In this document: positions 25,303-29,038 of the stretch, piece after piece
Layout of the letters: each line of letters opens with the position of its first letter
Numbering within the stretch: position 1 is the stretch's first letter
From: JAZFYD01 sp036443405
Lineage (GTDB): Bacteria; Planctomycetota; PLA2
Assembly (NCBI GenBank): GCA_036443405.1
Contig: JAZFYD010000217.1
Location: forward strand, 1-29,038
Reading direction: 5' to 3'
DNA: 29,038 nt
Notes under the pieces: model-generated
What the model saw: only the letters and a program-made list of their open reading frames with translations
Databases searched by the model: none
What the model was told of the DNA's origin: nothing
Translations under genes and position numbers: made by a program

Positions 25303-25485
25303 ATGACCACTCTTGGCACGCTGATCCTCAGCCTGATTCTCGTGACGCTGGCGGCGCGAAAGCGCCCCCGCCACGAGGAGGCGCGACTGATGCGCCCCGC
25401 CGATGAGTGGAGCGCCGAGGACCTGGACTGCTGGCTCGACCTGATCGAGCCCTTCCCGCTAGATTCAACGGCGAAACGCCGTTGA
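25303..25485 (+). CDS. Small single-pass membrane peptide, possible
   Basis: The 60-residue product has one N-terminal hydrophobic segment (LGTLILSLILVTLAA) followed by a basic then acidic tail. GTG at 25300 immediately precedes the ATG. AGAGAG 5-6 bases upstream is a weak ribosome site. The last eight codons and the stop lie inside a perfect palindrome (25458-25492), so the true C terminus may have been replaced by insertion of that repeat. It may be a spurious frame. Confidence 0.4.
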   Translation: MTTLGTLILSLILVTLAARKRPRHEEARLMRPADEWSAEDLDCWLDLIEPFPLDSTAKRR

Positions 25486-25492
25486 ATCTAGC
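25458..25492. repeat. Perfect 16-base-pair palindrome with 3-base loop
   Basis: GCTAGATTCAACGGCG, AAA, CGCCGTTGAATCTAGC form an uninterrupted hairpin. It contains the CAACGGC half-site of the local repeat family. It could act as a barrier or processing site at the ends of the small membrane peptide gene (plus) and the anti-sigma gene (minus). No T run follows on either strand. Confidence 0.8.
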
Positions 25493-25507
25493 TCCGTGTT
25501 CCTGGTT

Positions 25508-25700
25508 CAACGGCTGACGCCGTTGACACGACGCGGACTTCACGACCCGAGTTCATCACAATCCGAGCCTGACACGCTTTTGGACGGGTGACTCGCCGGC
25601 GACAACATCTCAGGCGCCACGATCGCATAGCTCCAACGGCGTCAGCCGATGGGCAGACAACACTGCGGCGTCAGCCGTTGGGCCAGCAACACCGTTGGGC
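25508..25700. repeat. Cluster of REP-like CAACGGC palindromes
   Basis: CAACGGC-TGAC-GCCGTTG (25508-25525), CAACGGCGTCAGCCGATG (25634-25651) and GCGGCGTCAGCCGTTG (25665-25680), then a half-site CACCGTTGGG (25690-25699). They belong to the same family as the copies at 17890-17989. They lie just downstream of the anti-sigma gene on the minus strand. No gene is seen in 25493-25705. Confidence 0.7.
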
Positions 25701-25705
25701 GAGGA

Positions 25706-27232
25706 TCACGGGAAGACCGTCAGGTGGATCAGATTGCCGCCGCTTGCGATTCCGTGGCCCAGCACCTTCTTGGACGACGCGTCACGCAACGTCATGGCGC
25801 GCAACCCGCTCGGCCATCCTTCCGGCACATCCTCGTGCGTGCGAATGGCGAGATCCGGCAAGCTCTTGAGCACCTCCCGCACCGTGGCCAACGCCTCGTC
25901 CTTGCCCTCGGGGCTCAGCGGTTCGATCTTCAGCTTGGGGCCGCCCTCGCGCAGGTAACCCATGAGCAGCCGCTCGGCGAACTCGCGCATCAAGTCGTGG
26001 GTTCCGAACAACTCGGCGCCGACCAGCTTGTCGCCGTCCATGACTGCAAACCCGGTGACCGCCGGCCGATCCAGCGCGGTGAGCATCTTGCCGAGCGCGC
26101 GGCTGAGCTTGAACTTGCTGCCGCGTGATTCGGCCAGCGAGCGCACGATCGTCTTGGCGAACTCGTCGTCACGCCCAACGCGCCCGCTCATCTCGCGCCG
26201 CAACGTCGCGCCGGGCACGAATCCCTTGAGCGCCAACGGGGCACGTTTCTCCCGCGACGGCGTGACCGCATCGGCCCAGACCACGGGCACGAACCGCTCG
26301 TTATTGGGCTCGAGCCAGAAGTCACTGGCCACGAGACGCATGCGCGCGTTCCGGTCGGAAGAACCCAACACGTCGCCCATCAAAAGGAGCCGCGGCCGGT
26401 CGCCCTCGTTGCGCACCAACACACGCTCGGTGTCTTTGAAGTTGTCCACGAACGAAAGCTCGCCCGGACGAACGGCGGCCAGCCCGCCGAGTTCGTAACT
26501 CCGCTCCTGCGACAGCGTGACGAGCGAAGCCATCGGCGAACCGCTCGGCAGGAAGTCCATGATCAGCGCCGCGAGCGCGTGGTTTCGCCGCACGGTGCTC
26601 GTGCTTTCACCCTGTGCACGGATTTGTGCCTTGTGCGCCTCGACGACGGCCATTTCGGCCTCCCACTGCTCGCGCAGCTTCTTGGCCGCGGGGCTCATGT
26701 TCGGGTCATACCGCACCACGAACGGCGGGCGCGGCAGACGATCCAAGCCCGCGGCGCGCTCGCCGATGCCGGCGCCGTCCGTCGAACTGACCGGGGTAGG
26801 CGTCCACGCTTCGGCATCGGGGAACGCCGTGATCGGAAGGCCTTCGCCGCCGCCGGCGGTCAGGACGCGAACGTCGGCACCGCTTCCGCCGGGCGCTGCG
26901 ATCAGCCCCAGCGCTACGGCGACCAAAGCGGCCGCCGCGATCGCCGCCGGCCGCGTGAAGATCGCGAGCACACGTCCCGCCGGGCGCTTCATGGACCGCA
27001 CGTGCGCCTCCGCGCGCTGCATCGCCTTCCGGCGAACGGCACCCGAGGGATCTCCGCCCTGTTCGCTCGCATCCCACTCGCGCAGCTCTTTGCGCAACTG
27101 CCGGAACGCGTCGATCCCGCGCCGTAGCTCGGGATCGCGCTTGGCAAGTTCCTCGACGCGCGCAGAATCACTGGTGCGGAGCTCGTCGTCGACATAAGCC
27201 GACAGGAGTTCGCCCATTTCGTCGCTGATCAT
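25706..27232 (-). CDS. Membrane-anchored anti-sigma-like protein with ARPP-1/DUF6569-like extracytoplasmic domain
   Basis: The 508-residue protein starts with an anti-sigma-type N terminus (MGELLSAYVDDELRTSD, about 1-50) and has one membrane segment at about 95-113, with the rest outside. The N-terminal domain has none of the His and Cys ligands of zinc-binding anti-sigma domains, so it is a ligand-less variant. In the C-terminal part, residues about 270-321 (NEGDRPRLLLMGDVLG, then SDFWLEPNNERFVPVVW) resemble the ARPP-1 domain. The ATG forms an ATGA overlap with the ECF sigma gene, the usual arrangement for a sigma/anti-sigma pair. The family of the outer domain is my recollection of pattern and needs a profile search. 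Confidence 0.7.
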   Translation of the reverse strand: MISDEMGELLSAYVDDELRTSDSARVEELAKRDPELRRGIDAFRQLRKELREWDASEQGGDPSGAVRRKAMQRAEAHVRSMKRPAGRVLAIFTRPAAIAAAALVAVALGLIAAPGGSGADVRVLTAGGGEGLPITAFPDAEAWTPTPVSSTDGAGIGERAAGLDRLPRPPFVVRYDPNMSPAAKKLREQWEAEMAVVEAHKAQIRAQGESTSTVRRNHALAALIMDFLPSGSPMASLVTLSQERSYELGGLAAVRPGELSFVDNFKDTERVLVRNEGDRPRLLLMGDVLGSSDRNARMRLVASDFWLEPNNERFVPVVWADAVTPSREKRAPLALKGFVPGATLRREMSGRVGRDDEFAKTIVRSLAESRGSKFKLSRALGKMLTALDRPAVTGFAVMDGDKLVGAELFGTHDLMREFAERLLMGYLREGGPKLKIEPLSPEGKDEALATVREVLKSLPDLAIRTHEDVPEGWPSGLRAMTLRDASSKKVLGHGIASGGNLIHLTVFP

Positions 27233-27813
27233 GATTCTCTACCTTCAAACAGCGGGGACCGCCGCATCACCTTCACCAGGTTTTTCCGCGCCCGGTGAAT
27301 GAGCACTTTCACTTCGTTGAGCGAAACGCTCATGACTTCGGCAATCTCCCGATACTTCAACTCCTCGAGTTCACGCAACACGATGACGCGCCGCTGATTG
27401 GGCGCCAGCGATTGAATCGCCTCGCGCACCAACCGCTTCTCTTCGGTCCGCCGCGCACCCAAATCCGGCGCGCCCTCGTCCCCACAGTCGGCCATACCAT
27501 CCAGCACCGGGTTTTCGAACGACTGGAAATCGGGCATCGACTTCCGGTTCATTCGCCTCAGCGTGTCCAGGCAGAGGTTGTTCAGGACCCTGTAGAAATA
27601 GGTCGTGAATTTGCCCACCGGCTCGTAGCGGCCCGCGTTGCGGAACATCTTGAAAAAGAACTCCTGGCATACGTCCTCGGCGATATGGCGATCACGGAAC
27701 ATGCGGTAGGCAAAGCGGTAGGCCGCTCCTTGGAATTTCTCCAGGAACTCATCGAGGGCGGCCGTGTCACCGGTCGCCATCCGGGCCATCAATGCCTCGG
27801 CGCTGTTCGCCAT
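27229..27813 (-). CDS. ECF-type RNA polymerase sigma factor
   Basis: The 194-residue protein has the two-domain ECF layout. Region 2 (about 25-95) includes AYRMFRDRHIAEDVCQEFFF and YFYRVLNNLCLDTLRR; region 4 (about 130-185) includes LAPNQRRVIVLRELEELKY and a helix-turn-helix, REIAEVMSVSLNEVKVLI. It should direct RNA polymerase to promoters under control of the overlapping anti-sigma-like gene. A possible ECF-type promoter lies just upstream at 27827-27854, so the pair may be self-regulated. The ATG at 27813 is preceded by GGGGACGAA. Confidence 0.92.
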   Translation of the reverse strand: MANSAEALMARMATGDTAALDEFLEKFQGAAYRFAYRMFRDRHIAEDVCQEFFFKMFRNAGRYEPVGKFTTYFYRVLNNLCLDTLRRMNRKSMPDFQSFENPVLDGMADCGDEGAPDLGARRTEEKRLVREAIQSLAPNQRRVIVLRELEELKYREIAEVMSVSLNEVKVLIHRARKNLVKVMRRSPLFEGRES

Positions 27814-27826
27814 TTCGTCCCCATTC

Positions 27827-27854
27827 CTAACGTAAATCGGGTGGCCATGGTTAC
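27827..27854 (-). promoter_or_regulatory. Candidate ECF-type promoter for the sigma/anti-sigma operon
   Basis: On the minus strand, GTAACC (27854-27849) and CGTTAG (27832-27827) are 16 bases apart. ECF promoters usually have an AAC-containing -35 box and a CGT-containing -10 box with this spacing. Transcription would start about 10 bases before the sigma ATG. It was found by eye, so the assignment is tentative. Confidence 0.35.
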
Positions 27855-28004
27855 GACCCGCGCGAAACTGGCCCGCGGCTTGCGATCACGGGGCAAGACA
27901 GCCCACAATCGCCGAAACACCGGCGTTTGACGGGGCTGCCATGTATACCTCAGAGGACACTGCCGGGGGGACATCCCGCGCGGCCGACCCGAAAGACGAC
28001 ATTC

Positions 28005-29038
28005 ATGAAGGTTCTCATCATCGACGACGAACCGGCGATCCGTGAGGCGCTGGCTCAGACCCTAAAGAGCGCGCGGATGGACTCCGTCGTGGCGGCGGAC
28101 GGCGAGGACGGACTCGCCCAACTCAGCACTCGCGACGACATCGGCGTCGTCTTTTTGGACATCAAGATGCCGGGGCTCGACGGCATGGAGGTCTTGGATC
28201 GCATCCGCGAAACCCGACCGCTGATGCCGGTGGTCATGATCTCGGGCCACGGGACGATCGAAACCGCGGTCGACGCGACCAAGCGTGGCGCGTTCGACTT
28301 CCTGGAAAAGCCGCTGGATCGCGATCGCATTCTGCTCGTCGCGCGAAACGGTTTGGACCACGCAACCCTCCAACGCGAGAACCAGAATCTGAAGGCGCGG
28401 GAAGCGACCCGCATCCTCGGCAAGTCTCCGACGATCCAGGAGCTCCTGTCTGACATCGACCGTGTCGCGCCGAGCCACGCGCGTGTGCTCATCACCGGCG
28501 AGAACGGCTCGGGCAAGGAGCTCGTCGCGCGACGTCTGCACGACCTGAGCCCGCGCAGCGGCGGCGCGTTCATCGACGTGAACTGCGCGGCGATCCCCCG
28601 CGACCTTTTGGAGTCCGAGCTGTTCGGCCACGAAAAGGGATCGTTCACCGGCGCGCATGCCCAGAAAAAAGGCAAGTTCGAACTGGCCGATGGCGGCACG
28701 CTGTTTCTCGACGAGATCGGGGACATGGACCCGGCCGCACAGGCGAAGGTGTTGCGTGTTCTCGAGGAGAACAAGATCGAACGCGTCGGCGGCGACCAAC
28801 CGATCGCCGTGGACGTGCGGGTGCTCGCAGCCACCAACAAGGATCTCCTCAGCGAGGTCAAGGAGGGTCGGTTCCGCGAGGACCTCTATTACCGGCTGGC
28901 GGTCGTCGAACTCCGTTCACCGGCGCTGCGCGCGCGGCGCGAGGACGTCCCGCTGCTCGGGGGACATTTCCTGGCGGAGTCGGTCCGGCGCAACGGCCTC
29001 GAAGCGCGGGAACTCTCCCGCGAGGCGTGCGACGAACT
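28005..29038 (+). CDS. NtrC-type sigma54-dependent response regulator (3' end outside window)
   Basis: The visible 344 residues contain a receiver domain (about 1-120) with phospho-acceptor Asp52 in FLDIKMPG, acidic pocket Asp7/Asp8 and SGHGT. A short linker leads to an AAA+ sigma54-interaction domain with Walker A GENGSGKE (165-172), the GSFTGA version of the GAFTGA loop and Walker B LFLDEIGDM (Asp236, Glu237). A DNA-binding domain is expected beyond the window. It should activate sigma54 promoters after phosphorylation by an unseen histidine kinase. It is divergent from the ECF sigma gene across 191 bases; no sigma54 site is recognised in that interval. The ATG has no strong ribosome site. 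Confidence 0.93.
   Translation, partial: MKVLIIDDEPAIREALAQTLKSARMDSVVAADGEDGLAQLSTRDDIGVVFLDIKMPGLDGMEVLDRIRETRPLMPVVMISGHGTIETAVDATKRGAFDFLEKPLDRDRILLVARNGLDHATLQRENQNLKAREATRILGKSPTIQELLSDIDRVAPSHARVLITGENGSGKELVARRLHDLSPRSGGAFIDVNCAAIPRDLLESELFGHEKGSFTGAHAQKKGKFELADGGTLFLDEIGDMDPAAQAKVLRVLEENKIERVGGDQPIAVDVRVLAATNKDLLSEVKEGRFREDLYYRLAVVELRSPALRARREDVPLLGGHFLAESVRRNGLEARELSREACDE

Noticed and set aside
27927..27949. Sigma70 promoter TTGACG...TATACC before the response regulator
   Set aside because: The spacing is 11 bases, far from the usual 16-18.
1..29038. tRNA, rRNA, CRISPR array or insertion sequence
   Set aside because: No cloverleaf, rRNA, regular direct-repeat/spacer array or transposase was recognised anywhere in the window.

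Overview
The window (about 29 kb, high GC) looks like a chromosomal segment from a Gram-negative, probably planctomycete-like bacterium. The reasons are a Pfa-type lipid synthase next to head-to-head hydrocarbon (ole) genes, a PEP-CTERM exported protein, a squalene-cyclase-fold repeat protein, several secreted proteins without recognisable function, an ECF sigma/anti-sigma pair, and dispersed palindromes built on the half-site CAACGGC. The phylum is an inference from gene content; no rRNA or other marker is present.

Positions 1-15226 hold one tightly packed plus-strand operon. It begins inside a PfaA-like multidomain synthase (linker, one ACP, KR, DH; the KS and AT lie upstream). Next comes a 2198-residue PfaC-like protein (KS, chain-length factor, acyltransferase, four FabA-type hot-dog domains). 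OleA, OleB, OleC and OleD follow, and then an Sfp-type phosphopantetheinyl transferase. Every junction from the PfaC-like gene to oleD is a 4-base GTGA or ATGA overlap, and the transferase overlaps oleD by 28 bases. The simplest reading is a self-contained pathway: the transferase activates the ACP, the Pfa proteins build a long, probably unsaturated chain, OleA joins two chains head to head, OleD reduces the beta-keto acid, OleC closes a beta-lactone and OleB decarboxylates it to a cis-olefin. No PfaD-type enoyl reductase is visible. An ATP-grasp-like gene follows at 15236.

Positions 16088-17767 (minus) encode a CPA2-type cation/proton antiporter fused to a PTS EIIA domain. The 1.2 kb between it and the next plus-strand gene has no intact gene but is structured. 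It holds repeats and, on the minus strand, a candidate attenuator: an 11-base perfect Shine-Dalgarno sequence, an 11-codon ORF, mutually exclusive hairpins and an intrinsic terminator, all upstream of the antiporter. A decayed exported-protein gene may lie at 18434-18612.

Positions 18983-25485 form an accessory block dominated by exported proteins: a PEP-CTERM protein, a small unknown protein, a toroid-repeat protein, a secreted protein with a DnaJ-like zinc-binding knuckle, a secreted helical protein, a lipoprotein, an M28 metallopeptidase and a small membrane peptide. Two of these genes are joined by an unusual triple start/stop tandem repeat.

Positions 25706-27813 (minus) encode an ECF sigma factor and a membrane-spanning anti-sigma-like protein. 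Divergent from them, at 28005 and running off the right edge, is an NtrC-type sigma54 response regulator.
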